A DNA stretch of 64,000 nucleotides from Symbiotaphrina buchneri (lineage: Eukaryota; Ascomycota; Symbiotaphrinales; Symbiotaphrinaceae). Under the pieces are notes generated by a model. The model searched no databases. It was not told the origin of the DNA and saw only the letters and a list, made by a program, of their open reading frames with translations. Where the stretch lies: NCBI GenBank assembly GCA_001599915.1, contig BCIG01000001.1:248001-312000 (forward strand). Direction: 5' to 3'. Below are positions 9,356-19,592 of this stretch, piece after piece; the stretch's first letter is position 1, and each line of letters opens with the position of its first letter. Both the position numbers and the translations under genes were made by a program.

Positions 9356-10966
9356 CTACTCCCAGGGGTCATAACTCTTGACCCGACTCCAATAAAACGC
9401 CTTGTCGTTTCTAAGCGTGAATTCACCCCAGTCGTCCGTGAGCTTGTTGTAGCTCCAGAAACCCTTCCAAACCAATTTGTTGTTCCTCGCTCCACGTCCC
9501 GCAGTTCGAAGAGCCAAAAGCATGCTGTACACGTATTTCCGATCCACCCCTTCTGTCTCAACGCGGACGTCACCTTCTTCCTCCTCTAGTCTAGACTCAG
9601 TGCCGCGAGGGCCGTACATTCGCCAGCGGCCCCGAAGCGCACCCTGCATCACAGCTGAGGGTAACCCGCTGCTGTGATGCTTGCGTATGTGTTCTTTCGT
9701 CAGATAATGTACAACATCTGCTGGTTCAGCGGTGCTCAAGAGGCTGATCGCCGTTCCATCGCGGAAGAATCGCAGGTAGCGGTAGTATGTAACGATATGT
9801 ACAGGAGTGTTCCAAGTAATTTCGGTAGGAGAGGAAGACCCTGGACGGAGATAATTGACTGTACTTATGTAACAGCCGTTGAATCGTATCCGTGGGGCTG
9901 CGCGGAACATCTGCCGCCATGAAGACGAATAGGTGTCACGAAGCACTGATAGCGTCAAAGGGTCATCACCAAATGCGATTGGTGGTCCTATCTCTTGCAC
10001 CGGAGGGGCATTATCATCGCCAAGCAGGTGGCCACCTTCGCCGTCGTCGCCAAGTGGAAAGCCTAACATATCACAAGCCCAGTCGTATCTCATGGCCGGA
10101 AAGCCGAACTCGTAGCCGCAGCAAATGCGCTTCCATATTTGCTCTTCGGTTCCAACCAGAAAAGCAAACCTTTTGCAAACTTGTGCCAGCCTGGCGAAAG
10201 CGGCCACATCTAGAACAGCAATCTGCCCCAGTATCTGGACGAGAAGCTCATCGGGAAGAGTCGCAATTGGACATGGAGGAGGCGGCGATTGGTCCGTAGG
10301 TGGAGGAGCAGGAGGAATGCTGAGATAGGCAAAGCTCGAGATTAGATCCCAGATGTTGGCAGAAAGACCATGTGGAGAATTGCTGGCAGCATTCGATGCT
10401 GAACTAATCATGCCCGTTGGCTTAGGCTCGGTAGGTTTCTGCTTAAATGAGGACGGCGGAAAGTATTTGTCCTTGTAATTCTGATCCACCCGTGGATCCA
10501 TCTGTTGCCATAATGTGAGCATTTGAAGATGGTAAATTGTGAAGATGTATACGGTGGGACTCACTCTAAACGCCTTCCTATAGAGATTGAGGCTGTCTCC
10601 TAAACTGCCCTCGGCTTCTTTGTGAGCAGCTTTCTCGTAGTGTTCGAGAGCTGACTGAGGTTCTTTGTTGACATGAGCGCTGGCTGGATGCCTGAGACTA
10701 TCTAGTCTCCGTTCATTGTCTTTACTCTCCAGATCATGGTATGTGGAGCCTTCCAACAGCTCGTCGTCTCCATTTCTAGGTGCGACTGAAACCGCGGAGG
10801 GCGGCAACGGTGTCCTTGTAGAATTGCTATTCCTGGTGGCACCTGTGATCGTATTCTGATGCCGAGCAGAAAGCGCAGATCCCTTGGGTTGGGCCTGAGC
10901 ACGAGCAGAGACCTCTTCGCGCCACTGCCGGCGGAAGGATTCTAGCTCGGGGTTTGGATCCTCCAT
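9356..10966 (-). CDS. F-box protein, Hrt3/Pof7 (FBXO9) type
   Basis: Two exons (10966..10565 and 10501..9356) encode 515 residues. The 63-nt intron (GTGAGT...CAACAG) is a multiple of three and stop-free, so the locus also reads as one 536-codon frame. Removing it restores YRKAFRMDPRVDQNYKDKYF, a conserved TPR/MIT-like helix of this family. The F-box lies near residues 212-250 (TLPDELLVQILGQIAVLDVA). The C-terminal half has the family beta-rich region (RIRFNGCYISTVNYLRPG, ITWNTPVHIVTYYRYLRF, FRDGTAISLLSTAEP). By family it is the substrate receptor of an SCF ubiquitin ligase binding Skp1. The target is unknown. Confidence 0.88.
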   Translation of the reverse strand: MEDPNPELESFRRQWREEVSARAQAQPKGSALSARHQNTITGATRNSNSTRTPLPPSAVSVAPRNGDDELLEGSTYHDLESKDNERRLDSLRHPASAHVNKEPQSALEHYEKAAHKEAEGSLGDSLNLYRKAFRVSPTVYIFTIYHLQMLTLWQQMDPRVDQNYKDKYFPPSSFKQKPTEPKPTGMISSASNAASNSPHGLSANIWDLISSFAYLSIPPAPPPTDQSPPPPCPIATLPDELLVQILGQIAVLDVAAFARLAQVCKRFAFLVGTEEQIWKRICCGYEFGFPAMRYDWACDMLGFPLGDDGEGGHLLGDDNAPPVQEIGPPIAFGDDPLTLSVLRDTYSSSWRQMFRAAPRIRFNGCYISTVNYLRPGSSSPTEITWNTPVHIVTYYRYLRFFRDGTAISLLSTAEPADVVHYLTKEHIRKHHSSGLPSAVMQGALRGRWRMYGPRGTESRLEEEEGDVRVETEGVDRKYVYSMLLALRTAGRGARNNKLVWKGFWSYNKLTDDWGEFTLRNDKAFYWSRVKSYDPWE

Positions 10967-11558
10967 GAAGGCTATGGCGGCAATGTTAATTATGGAAGAA
11001 GTTACGCCTAGGCAGCATCAGATGCAGTCTTGAACTATCAAGAATCAGCATGAGGCAAGATAATATATTGTTAGTGATGATCGGTGAGTGTCTTGGAGAG
11101 GAGGAGGTGAAGAGGAAGGCCGGATGGGCGATCTGATTAACGATAATCCGATGCTATCAAAGACCCCTGCCCCCTGCCCTTGAGCTTTGCGCTAGTGGAA
11201 TTTATTTGCATCATCATCGCCGAACCTCCGACCCAAATCCCCGGCCGGACTCTGGCCTGGACTTGGAGGAACAGTCAAAGCAGGAGTCGCGTGTGGTCTC
11301 CCCAGGTCACCAAGACAGAGCCCTCTCCCTGTACTTCCCTTCGATTTACAGCTCGTCGAGGATTGGAAAGGTGAAGGGTCGAGGGCATCCCACACGAAGG
11401 CTCTGCGGAGGCAAATGTCGGCCTTTTGGGCCCAGCCGACGAGGTCGGACGAGGAAGAGCAGCGACACGCCACGTCAAAAAACCAGGAGAACAACGCGCA
11501 CATTGACGGTCAGCGACACGACCGGATACAGGGAGCATCTCATCAGAGCGCCTCGTTG
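10967..11558. other. Divergent promoter between the F-box and carrier genes
   Basis: About 0.6 kb shared by a leftward and a rightward gene. The frame of the carrier gene stays open upstream to an in-frame ATG at 11415, so the right-hand third may be coding if translation starts there. Otherwise I see no feature. Confidence 0.45.
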
Positions 11559-12933
11559 ATGCCGGACCAACATGGCGATGATGATGACGACAATGATGTG
11601 GAAATCACTGCGACTCAAAAGATGCTCTCCGCCGTCTCGGGCAGCCTCTTGACCTCCCTCCTAGGTATGCATAACGCCAAACTTCCCAGGAACTGGGCTT
11701 TGATAAGCAACAACTAACATGCTATATACAGTAACTCCTCTAGATGTTGTTCGGGTTCGCCTTCAGTCCCAACCACAAAAGCCTTCTACGTTGACAGCTA
11801 TCCGGAATCTCTCCGCCACCTCTCCACAATCGTTTGCAAAACTTCCGCCGAATTTAGGTGTGACAGCCTGTTGTAGGGAGGTGTTTTGGGTTGGAAACAA
11901 TGCTCAGTTCTGTGTAGCAGACCCACACCTCTCAGCATCCTCCCTAGCGGCAGCCGCAACCCCTTTACCTACCGAATGCGCTGTCGAAGAGCATCACCGC
12001 CGCACATTCCACTCGACTTATGACGGACTGAAAAAGATTGCCCGGAATGAAGGCATCACCACTCTGTGGCGGGGGCTCTCGCCGACACTTGTCATGTCCA
12101 TCCCATCCAACGTCATTTACTTCACCGGTTACGACTCGTTACGTTTCAGCAAGCACAGTCCCATCCACCATTACTGCTCAGACACCTATGCTCCCCTCAT
12201 CGCGGGCTCAGTTGCTCGTATAGCGGCCGCCACCGTGATAAGTCCTATCGAGATGTTTCGTACGCGCATGCAAGCGGCGCATAACCACAAAGGGAGCCCT
12301 AGTTCTCTCTTTAAGGACACCCTCAAAGACCTGAACAAGCTGGTGCATGTTCAAGGATACAGTGCATTATGGCGTGGTCTGTCATTGACTTTGTGGCGTG
12401 ACGTTCCATTTTCTGGTCTCTACTGGTGGGGATATGAAGCCTTGCGCAACGCCTTGAACGACCAACGGGAGCGCCGATCCCGCTCGAGGTCTTTGGATGG
12501 TAGCGGTTCCCACGACCGGGCTCGCTCGGAATCTCGAAGGCGGAAACTGGCCGAAGAGAAGTCGAGCGCGACGTTCGTCGACAGCTTCATTGCAGGTGCC
12601 GGTGCAGGCGCTGTAGCCGCCATTGTCACGACGCCTTTCGATGTCGGGAAGACCCGTCAACAGGTTCTACGTCACGAAGACGATCTGAGTTCTTCTGCAG
12701 CTAAAGGCAAGCACGGTAGGGCTCTTCGGCCCGAGGAGCGTTCCATGCCGCGTTTTCTACGGCACATCTTCTCCGAGGAAGGTTTCAGGGGCTTGTTCAA
12801 AGGTTGGGCAGCCCGGTGTCTGAAAGTGGCCCCGGCCTGTGCAATCATGATCAGTAGTTATGAGATTGGGAAAAAGGCTGCCCGCACTATGAATAAACGC
12901 CGTGAGGAGAGAAGAGAAGGTGCTGTTCCATGA
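11559..12933 (+). CDS. MTM1: Mitochondrial carrier, Mtm1/SLC25A39-40 type
   Basis: Two exons (11559..11664 and 11732..12933) encode 435 residues. The intron has a CTAAC branch site and ends TATACAG. The three carrier signatures are present: TPLDVVRVRLQ at about 37, SPIEMFRTRMQ at about 205 and TPFDVGKTRQQV at about 334. The matrix segment after repeat 1 carries the Cys-containing GVTACCREVFWVGNNAQFC typical of Mtm1/SLC25A39. By family this inner-membrane carrier is tied to glutathione import and to manganese/iron handling for Sod2. A basic RS/RE-rich insertion lies near 275-300 in the second inter-repeat loop. An in-frame ATG at 11415 would add 48 polar residues; I chose 11559 because that extension looks unconserved. 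Confidence 0.88.
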
Positions 12934-13480
12934 TTTTGGGTAGCACTATTGGCGCGAGCCTTGGGGTGAGGAAACCTTTGATTTCCTTTTCAGTGTCAGC
13001 CTGCATTGGTTTGTTCGCATAGACAATTTTCTGCTTGCATTTCAGCATTGATTTTGCTCTCCGAGGCGCCTGAGGCGTTGCAGTGGTCTCGAGACTTTGT
13101 ACAATACATGTGATAAGAGGAAAATGGGATCTTGAAGACAGGTCAGCCCGGTGACGGGCGTGTCCTTTGCAATCTGCTACCTAGCTATCAATGAGAACAC
13201 TCCACTGTCATCATGCAATCGCCCTTAGTGAGACACAACGGGGTATAGTGCGACTCTAAGATACAAAACAAGGAAGTCCGGACGCAAGGTGTCAGCTTCA
13301 AAAAACGAGCGGCGACGAGTTGAACCACCAGACCCTTGAACGACAGTAACAACATAGACACCAGGAGGACACTGCCAATATAATACAGCGGTTTGGTGTA
13401 AAGGTAATGTGCACGGCTGCACCTGCAAGACTTTAATCTCTTTCGATCAATCTCTCATCCCTACCAAGCGGTGGAACCAT
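12934..13480. other. Convergent intergenic region (3' ends of the carrier gene and KAR9)
   Basis: 547 bp between two converging genes. I see no ORF or repeat of note; it probably holds both 3' UTRs. Confidence 0.5.
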
Positions 13481-15997
13481 TCAACGCCAAGGTGGTCGTT
13501 CCTTAGGTGTCGTCTGAGCCGGGGCACGAGAGCTGCTCCTTTTACTAGCTGCTTTTGCACCCGGTACGTTCTCCTTCCGCGCACTAGCAGGCAACATAGA
13601 ATCTAGCCTTCTTGTACTAGGTCCAGCCATAGCACTTGCGGGTCTTCTGAGTCCACGTCCAAGTGAAGCGGAGCTACTTCCACCATCTGGGCCCGGTGAA
13701 CGGTCAGACCCCGGGGTGGTGGGCACACGTCCTACCCCCGGCCGATTGGCTAATCTTGAGGTGGATGCCTGGGTCCGCAGCTTGGGTTGTGGCTGTGAGA
13801 CAGGCGGAGTCCGCTCCAAGCTGAACCTCGCGGGACTAGGTGAAGTGAGTCGACTGCCGCGATAAGCCATCGACGAGAGTGGAGATGCAGGCTTCTCTCC
13901 GATCGATGGAAGGATTGGAGAAGACAAGGAGCCTGTGGGTGGCGAGAAGGAGCGTTCCCTCCCTGTTGTCGAGTGATACTGCAGTCTACTTGTGGACCGT
14001 AGAGAGGATCCGGAATGAGTAACATCATCTTTCCTGTACGGCGATGGGGTGGAAAGAGTCAAAGGTTTGAAGTTGTGGCCTATAGGGGAGTCTGCCGTGT
14101 TGGTACTCATGTTCCAGCGAGGTCGACCATCCGCTGTGGTCGCAGAGGAGCGGACGGGTAGGGCTGTCTGCATACGACTCGTTCTACCGCTAGCTGGAGA
14201 CGGTGAACCTATCCGCAAGCTATGCGGCGTAGACCCGTTGGAGACCGGCGTTGGTGCTCTGCGGGGAATGTGTGACGTTGCCAATGAGCCAGGTGGCAGG
14301 CTAAAATGCCGCCTGCCTCCGGTCGCCTGTGTCCCACCACTCGAACCAAACTGGAGTTTGGAAATCGGTGTACTTGGATTGGATGACTTCGGGCCATAAA
14401 AGCCTCCAGCAGTAGATGATGCAGGAGAACTACCGGGAGTGTCCATCACACTGAGACCAGGAGACCTGTCGGCTGACAGTACAGTTGATATGGAGTCTCT
14501 TAGCTGCTGGTTATCGTCGGTGTGTTCTTGCAGCATCAGATCCAGATTCTCCATCCTTGACTGAAGCGACGCCCACCGCTTGTGCAAGTCGTGGTCCATG
14601 ATGGAAATATAGCCATTGACAGTCATCCTGTCCTCTTTTCCTTTCCTGATTATCGAAAGTACACGATCGATGGCCGGAGCATAGTGCGCTTTCTTGGCTT
14701 CATAACTTTCCAGTCTTTGGGTGAGGATGTCTGGATTGCTGTAGTATGCGCCGCTATCGAGAGTCTCTCTAAGCTTCATGACACTGCGTTCAACTGAATC
14801 AAGCATCTTTTCAGCTTGTCTGGCAGCAGTTCGGAAGACCCCTATCCACCTGTCTTCACTCAGCTCCACCCTGAGCATCTCGGCCTTCTTCTGAAGTAGA
14901 CGCCACTCCCGCTCCAGCTTGTCATGTTCGGCCTTCAGGTCGTCGCAAGCTTTAGTGAAGATGGCATCAGCCTTTTCATAGAAAGCGGTCAACCTCATTG
15001 GAAGGAAATCCAGAGATGCACGCAACGGCTGCATCCTTGCGTACAGCTCCAGAAGACTTTTGTCATTCTCAGGTATCGGGGGCGCACACGGCTTGGGCAC
15101 ATTGGTCGAGAAATCTGCGGGCAAGCTGAAGCGGTTATTGACTGAGCGCCCACGAACTTGTGAAGATGTTCCTTCAACTATTGTTGCTAGAGCGCCAATG
15201 TCCACGTCCTTGTCATGCTCTTTGTTTTCTTCCAATTTGGGTAGCTTATGCCGTCGTTCTTCCAATTCAAAGTGCAATAAGCTGAGAGCCTTTAGCTCGT
15301 CTTGAATTTGAGCCAAAACTGTATCCCAGAGCTCTTCCCATTCCATGGCAAGCTCCACCTGTTCCTTCACATACTTCATTTGTTTCTGCACCCCCGCCCA
15401 ATCTTCAAGAATTCGGTCCATTCGATCAACAATGGTCTGGACCTGCTCCCCAGGGAGCTCAAGGAAGTCCGCCCTACTCTGCACCTTTTCAATACCTAGA
15501 ACATAGAAATCAATGACCTTTCCAAATCCACGGATGGCCGAATCAATGCTTTCAGCGGCTCCTCGTCCAGCACGGGCGGCTGAAAAGATGTTGTCTTCTG
15601 CGTCAAGATCATTAAGACCATGGGAAGCCCATTCAAGCCATCGTTCCATCTGCCGGGCCGCAATCTCAACTGAAGCCGCTGCTTCGAGCACGCCTGGCCC
15701 ATTCTGTAATCCTTCGAGCCAACTGGACCCGGGCAGTTCAAGCGAGTTAAGGATGCTGATCTTTTCTTGCAGGGTCAGGAGCGATAGATTATCCTTGGCT
15801 TCTTGTAGTAATGGAGGCGTTGCCGTCTGAGGTATTTCGTCTGCAGGGTTCGGAGAGCCGCTGAGCGGAAAGTCATCCGGAAGAGTCTCCTCTGGGTCTT
15901 CTATAAAAGAAGAGGACGACGAGGAGGAGTCCCAACTACTAGCACTTTCGGACAAGCTGCTCCTCGTCCTACCTAGGGCCTCCATATCCACCGCCAT
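13481..15997 (-). CDS. KAR9: Kar9 homologue, spindle-positioning/karyogamy protein
   Basis: One uninterrupted exon encodes 838 residues. Residues 70-480 are predicted mostly helical and follow the fungal KAR9 domain (LLTLQEKISILNSLELPGSS, ARQMERWLEWASHGLNDLDA, IDFYVLGIEKVQSRADFLEL). The C-terminal 350 residues are Ser/Pro/Arg-rich and basic. That tail contains SHIP within TSHIPRR near residue 575, which fits the SxIP motif that binds EB1-type plus-end proteins (Bim1). By family Kar9 links astral microtubule tips to myosin V for spindle alignment and nuclear movement. The first ATG at 15997 follows the reverse of a good context; a second in-frame Met is four codons on. Confidence 0.85.
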   Translation of the reverse strand: MAVDMEALGRTRSSLSESASSWDSSSSSSSFIEDPEETLPDDFPLSGSPNPADEIPQTATPPLLQEAKDNLSLLTLQEKISILNSLELPGSSWLEGLQNGPGVLEAAASVEIAARQMERWLEWASHGLNDLDAEDNIFSAARAGRGAAESIDSAIRGFGKVIDFYVLGIEKVQSRADFLELPGEQVQTIVDRMDRILEDWAGVQKQMKYVKEQVELAMEWEELWDTVLAQIQDELKALSLLHFELEERRHKLPKLEENKEHDKDVDIGALATIVEGTSSQVRGRSVNNRFSLPADFSTNVPKPCAPPIPENDKSLLELYARMQPLRASLDFLPMRLTAFYEKADAIFTKACDDLKAEHDKLEREWRLLQKKAEMLRVELSEDRWIGVFRTAARQAEKMLDSVERSVMKLRETLDSGAYYSNPDILTQRLESYEAKKAHYAPAIDRVLSIIRKGKEDRMTVNGYISIMDHDLHKRWASLQSRMENLDLMLQEHTDDNQQLRDSISTVLSADRSPGLSVMDTPGSSPASSTAGGFYGPKSSNPSTPISKLQFGSSGGTQATGGRRHFSLPPGSLATSHIPRRAPTPVSNGSTPHSLRIGSPSPASGRTSRMQTALPVRSSATTADGRPRWNMSTNTADSPIGHNFKPLTLSTPSPYRKDDVTHSGSSLRSTSRLQYHSTTGRERSFSPPTGSLSSPILPSIGEKPASPLSSMAYRGSRLTSPSPARFSLERTPPVSQPQPKLRTQASTSRLANRPGVGRVPTTPGSDRSPGPDGGSSSASLGRGLRRPASAMAGPSTRRLDSMLPASARKENVPGAKAASKRSSSRAPAQTTPKERPPWR

Positions 15998-17104
15998 GGT
16001 CGAGTCTCTGCAAAGGAGCCCGCTAGTACACCTTGCGTTGGGTATACCAACCCGCCTGCTTAGGAGCAGCCTCCTACTTCTCCTGGCACCACGTAGGACG
16101 AGTGTCGCCGTGTTCGAACCGTCTCAGAACTAGTCAGCTCATTCGCGCGGAAGATCACAGAAAGCGGTCGAGACTAGTCCGGAGATATGGCTATCCGCGA
16201 GAGAATGTGTGAACTGAACTTCTGGGTCCTCTCTTCGGTGAATTGGAGTCGTCTGAGGCGCAATAGAAGGCGTTGGGGCCAACAACAGGCGAAGTGATAT
16301 CCGGATACGGCGGGGTTCTTCGATGGCAGACGCTGTCGCGAGGACGGTTTGGCGGGACTTCAGGGCGTCGGCGAGAGGGAGATAGCTGAGGTATGCAGAG
16401 GAGGCTTGTAACGCGTAGCAAGATGTGCAGCGCAGCAAAATCTGTTCTGCGCCAATAGTTCTGTGAAGAGTCACTGTAGATTTGCTGTAGCTGGCGATTT
16501 ATCCCGAGTGCGATGATGGTCTGTGTCAAGGGCAGGTGCGGGAGGCGGAGGCGGAGAGCTGTGCTGGCAAGCCCGCTGAACGGTAAGGTGAGGTAAGGTA
16601 AGCTCAGGTACCATAGCATAAGGTACTCACCGGTACCGTAGGTAAGGTATGTTGGATGACTGCCTTAAAGTAAAGATTTGTAGCTTACGGCTTTCTGCTG
16701 CTGTCGTTTTAATTATTATTTGGGCACTGTATTAATGATTTACCTTATGCTCGCAGTCTCTCCTTCATCGCTCGGTGTCTTGGACCCTTTACTGGCTGAG
16801 TTGGCAGGCGGGAATTCCCCCTTTAACCTTAAACAGCAAAACCTAAACTTTCGTGTTTCGCGTTACTCGTATGTACGAAGTACCTGAGTACATAAGGTAC
16901 CTTGGAGTGATTTTGCTTCGTACGATGGAGCCAGAATTCCCGGTCCTTCCTGCCTTGGGTATTTCTTGAATAGTCATATCTCGTCTCATTCTCCAAATAC
17001 ATTCATTAGCCCCAGGGTATCATCAATAGTGCTGCTGCAGAAACTGTATCCCTCAAGCTGGCATGAAAAGAGAGACGCGACTCAGCGAGCGCCCAATCTT
17101 GCAA
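15998..17104. other. Intergenic: KAR9 upstream region
   Basis: 1.1 kb without a supported gene; minus-strand frames at 16139-16619 overlap each other and have no domain. It contains the densest motif cluster in the window: GGTAAGGTGAGGTAAGGTAA through GGTACCGTAGGTAAGGTA at 16581-16650, and GTACCTGAGTACATAAGGTACCTT at 16880-16904. Confidence 0.5.
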
Positions 17105-18790
17105 TCAAATGAAATTGGCCATTCCCTGAGCCGACGCGTCGGTTGACTGCTCGGCACTGCTCACGTTAACCTCTGGTAGTTGCCGACTCGCAAACCGCTT
17201 TCGCTGCGCCCTTTCCTTGAGCTCTTCCGTAATCTCACGCCGGACTTGCCCTGCCCATCTGAACACTTCCATCTCGAAGCCCTGCCAGGCCTCCGGACCG
17301 CTGCTATGGACCACTCCAGCCACATCCACTGAAAGTTTGATCTCCCATCGGATCTCGGCTGCCTTGATCCAGTAGCGCAAGTTGTCAGCGCACCGATACG
17401 GCTTGCTTGTGTCCGTGTGAAATGCAGTGATTCTGCCGAAAGGTCGTTTCGACTTGGTGACCATCTCATTGTGAAGGTGCACCAGCCTTAAGCCGCTCTG
17501 GAGACACCTGAAGAATGGTGTTGGATGTGGAGCATCCTCCGACGCGGGCGACCAAGGAGGCAAGGTCTCGGCGTCCGCATCGAACGATTTCATAAATAAC
17601 CACTCGCGCTCCCGTTCACGGCCTTGCCAGTCACCTTCAATCCAGCTCCACCTTTGCTGCTCCGCGGTTTCGGCCTCCTCGATTTGCGCCTCTTTCTCTA
17701 GCATGTCTTCAACACTCTTTATCCAAGGCGTTAGGCGGTCCAACTCTTCCAATGTCAATCCTCCGCTAAAATTGCGCATAGCCATTCCTTTCAGGACGCC
17801 CAGGACGTTGAGAAGTTCGTCGCGTATCTGTCTTTCCGGTTTGATCACTGTGAGGCGTTTCGGATCCTCGTGGGCAGTATAATACACCTTGGCCGCCCGA
17901 ATGGCCAGGGTCATCACATCCAACACATGCATGCCTTGAAGCTCGTAGAACCCTTGATGAGAGGAAGGCGAGACCGAGGTACAGTTGTGACACCTGCTCA
18001 CAGTACCCAAGCCGGCATCCTGCTGCTGAAGGGAAGAACATTCAAGACATTGCCTAGCTTCATCCTCCAGGTTTCTTTGATTTTGAGGGATTTCTTGTAA
18101 TGCTGCTTTCCCTGTCGTTAGACTCTCCCGCAGGTCCCTGCGTAACGTATCTAAGTTCGGTGGAGGCGGTATATATTTGTGCCGATGTTGATAGGTGCTC
18201 ACTGTGGGAGGCAACATGCACGGTTCCTGGTGCTCGCCCCAACCATCCTCAGCCACATCATCTATGGGCCTCTCGACCAGCGAGGGATGCTCGTCAAAAA
18301 TGAGGGTCTCTGGTACGGAATCGACGGAAGAGAAGGAGCTTCTTCCAGAAGATGTGGACTCCGCGGGCTGAGCGTGGTCCGGGGTCAGGAAGATCGCAAA
18401 ATCATAGCCTTTCTTCTTCCTTTTCTGCCCGGATTTGGCCAGCTGAGCACCTTTTCCGTCAAGGAGACCTGTGCGCGCAAAGTAGTACTGCAGGTGTGCG
18501 ATGCTCCCGAGGCTCATCACACTTTCTCTGGCCTTTGCCGATTCCGCGAAAGTGACACCTTGAGGTCGCAGATATCCTCTCCGGCGTGTCGTAGGCGCCT
18601 GCGAGCTCCGTGATGATGCGGAAAGCATAGATAAGCTGGTCTCTGACGAAGCGGTAGACGCAGAACGCTCGAGCTCTGGACATGCTCCAATGGCTGGGGC
18701 GGGGGAGAGGGACGGTGATGGTGACGGTGATGGTGTGCGGAGGGGGCCGAAAGCTGTTGGTGACGCTGCCGCTGAGGCTTCCAACTCCAT
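17105..18790 (-). CDS. Conserved fungal protein of unknown function
   Basis: One exon encodes 561 residues from the ATG at 18790; the frame is open 27 codons further up but has no ATG there. The N-terminus is Ser/Pro/Thr-rich. Then come RRRGYLRPQGVTFAESAKAR and SVMSLGSIAHLQYYFARTGL, and a C-terminal alpha-rich block (FYELQGMHVLDVMTLAIRAA, WIEGDWQGREREREWLFMKS, KPYRCADNLRYWIKAAEIRW). These blocks are, as I recall, conserved across Pezizomycotina without an assigned role. I see no membrane segment and no enzyme motif. A CxxC...CxxC spacing near 270-300 (CLECSS, CHNC) might bind zinc. No function is proposed. Confidence 0.8.
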   Translation of the reverse strand: MELEASAAASPTAFGPLRTPSPSPSPSLSPAPAIGACPELERSASTASSETSLSMLSASSRSSQAPTTRRRGYLRPQGVTFAESAKARESVMSLGSIAHLQYYFARTGLLDGKGAQLAKSGQKRKKKGYDFAIFLTPDHAQPAESTSSGRSSFSSVDSVPETLIFDEHPSLVERPIDDVAEDGWGEHQEPCMLPPTVSTYQHRHKYIPPPPNLDTLRRDLRESLTTGKAALQEIPQNQRNLEDEARQCLECSSLQQQDAGLGTVSRCHNCTSVSPSSHQGFYELQGMHVLDVMTLAIRAAKVYYTAHEDPKRLTVIKPERQIRDELLNVLGVLKGMAMRNFSGGLTLEELDRLTPWIKSVEDMLEKEAQIEEAETAEQQRWSWIEGDWQGREREREWLFMKSFDADAETLPPWSPASEDAPHPTPFFRCLQSGLRLVHLHNEMVTKSKRPFGRITAFHTDTSKPYRCADNLRYWIKAAEIRWEIKLSVDVAGVVHSSGPEAWQGFEMEVFRWAGQVRREITEELKERAQRKRFASRQLPEVNVSSAEQSTDASAQGMANFI

Positions 18791-19592
18791 ACTGATGCCA
18801 GGACTCTCAGAGTCGACAACGAGCCAGTAGAGATTTGGCAGATTTCTGGAGTGCTTCGGTTTTGAGTGCACGCAAAGGCGCTCATGAGTTCCAGGGAAAG
18901 ACTGGCTCTTCGTACAAATTCGCCAGGATTTGAATGAGTGGAAATTTATGGAAAACAGGAATTGCGCCTGGGCTGGATTCGGTCAGTTGCTGTTTGAAGT
19001 TGGGGGGCGTCTTCAGGGGTTTTGTACCTAGGCAAGGGGCCGTTTCATTGGTTGCCCGGGATTTGGTGAATAGCGAATCTCCAACGTGGTGAGACGGCCC
19101 AGCCGGGGGGATAATTTGTACATGAGACGATCCCACCGCCCAAACTCCTCATGGACTGGGTTTCTCTACTAATGTTACGAAGCGCGTAGCAAACAACGGT
19201 TCACGTCGGCATAACAACGCACCAGACCTTTGCCGCTCTTCGATCGTGAAAATAATCATTACGGGTAACTGCAGGTATGGCAAGTAACTCGCAATCTTAG
19301 CGTGTTGTGATATTGCTTATCGTAGATTAGTAGATCCACTTCGAACGGGGCAATTTACGGGTGACGCGTTGCCCAATCATATCCCTTCAGGCAGCATTAG
19401 AGTTGCGGCATGATGACATTGTGCTCTTTCCGTCCGTTCGGGGCTTCCATTCTAGAAGGCGGCCCCGCCACGAGAACTACACTGACACAATTACCCCCAG
19501 ATTCCACCACGGGGCCGATTCGACACTTTCATCGCGATCCTCTGCCTTTGATGAACGCTTTGATACCCAGATTCTTCCATACATCGGCAAAG
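18791..19592. other. Divergent promoter between the unknown protein and the acylphosphatase
   Basis: 0.8 kb. The acylphosphatase frame is open upstream of its ATG at 19593, with in-frame ATGs at 19551 and 19410. The right part may therefore encode an N-terminal extension. I see nothing else. Confidence 0.5.

Noticed and set aside
11415-11558. In-frame N-terminal extension of the Mtm1-type carrier
   Set aside because: It is polar and looks unconserved; carriers of this type rarely have it. Kept only as an alternative start.
16105-16125. GTTCGAACC, like a tRNA T-loop
   Set aside because: No acceptor stem, D-arm or anticodon arm can be drawn around it. I found no tRNA anywhere in the window.
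16139-16619. Two overlapping minus-strand frames upstream of KAR9
   Set aside because: No domain, overlapping frames, adjacent to dense promoter motifs; probably 5' leader.
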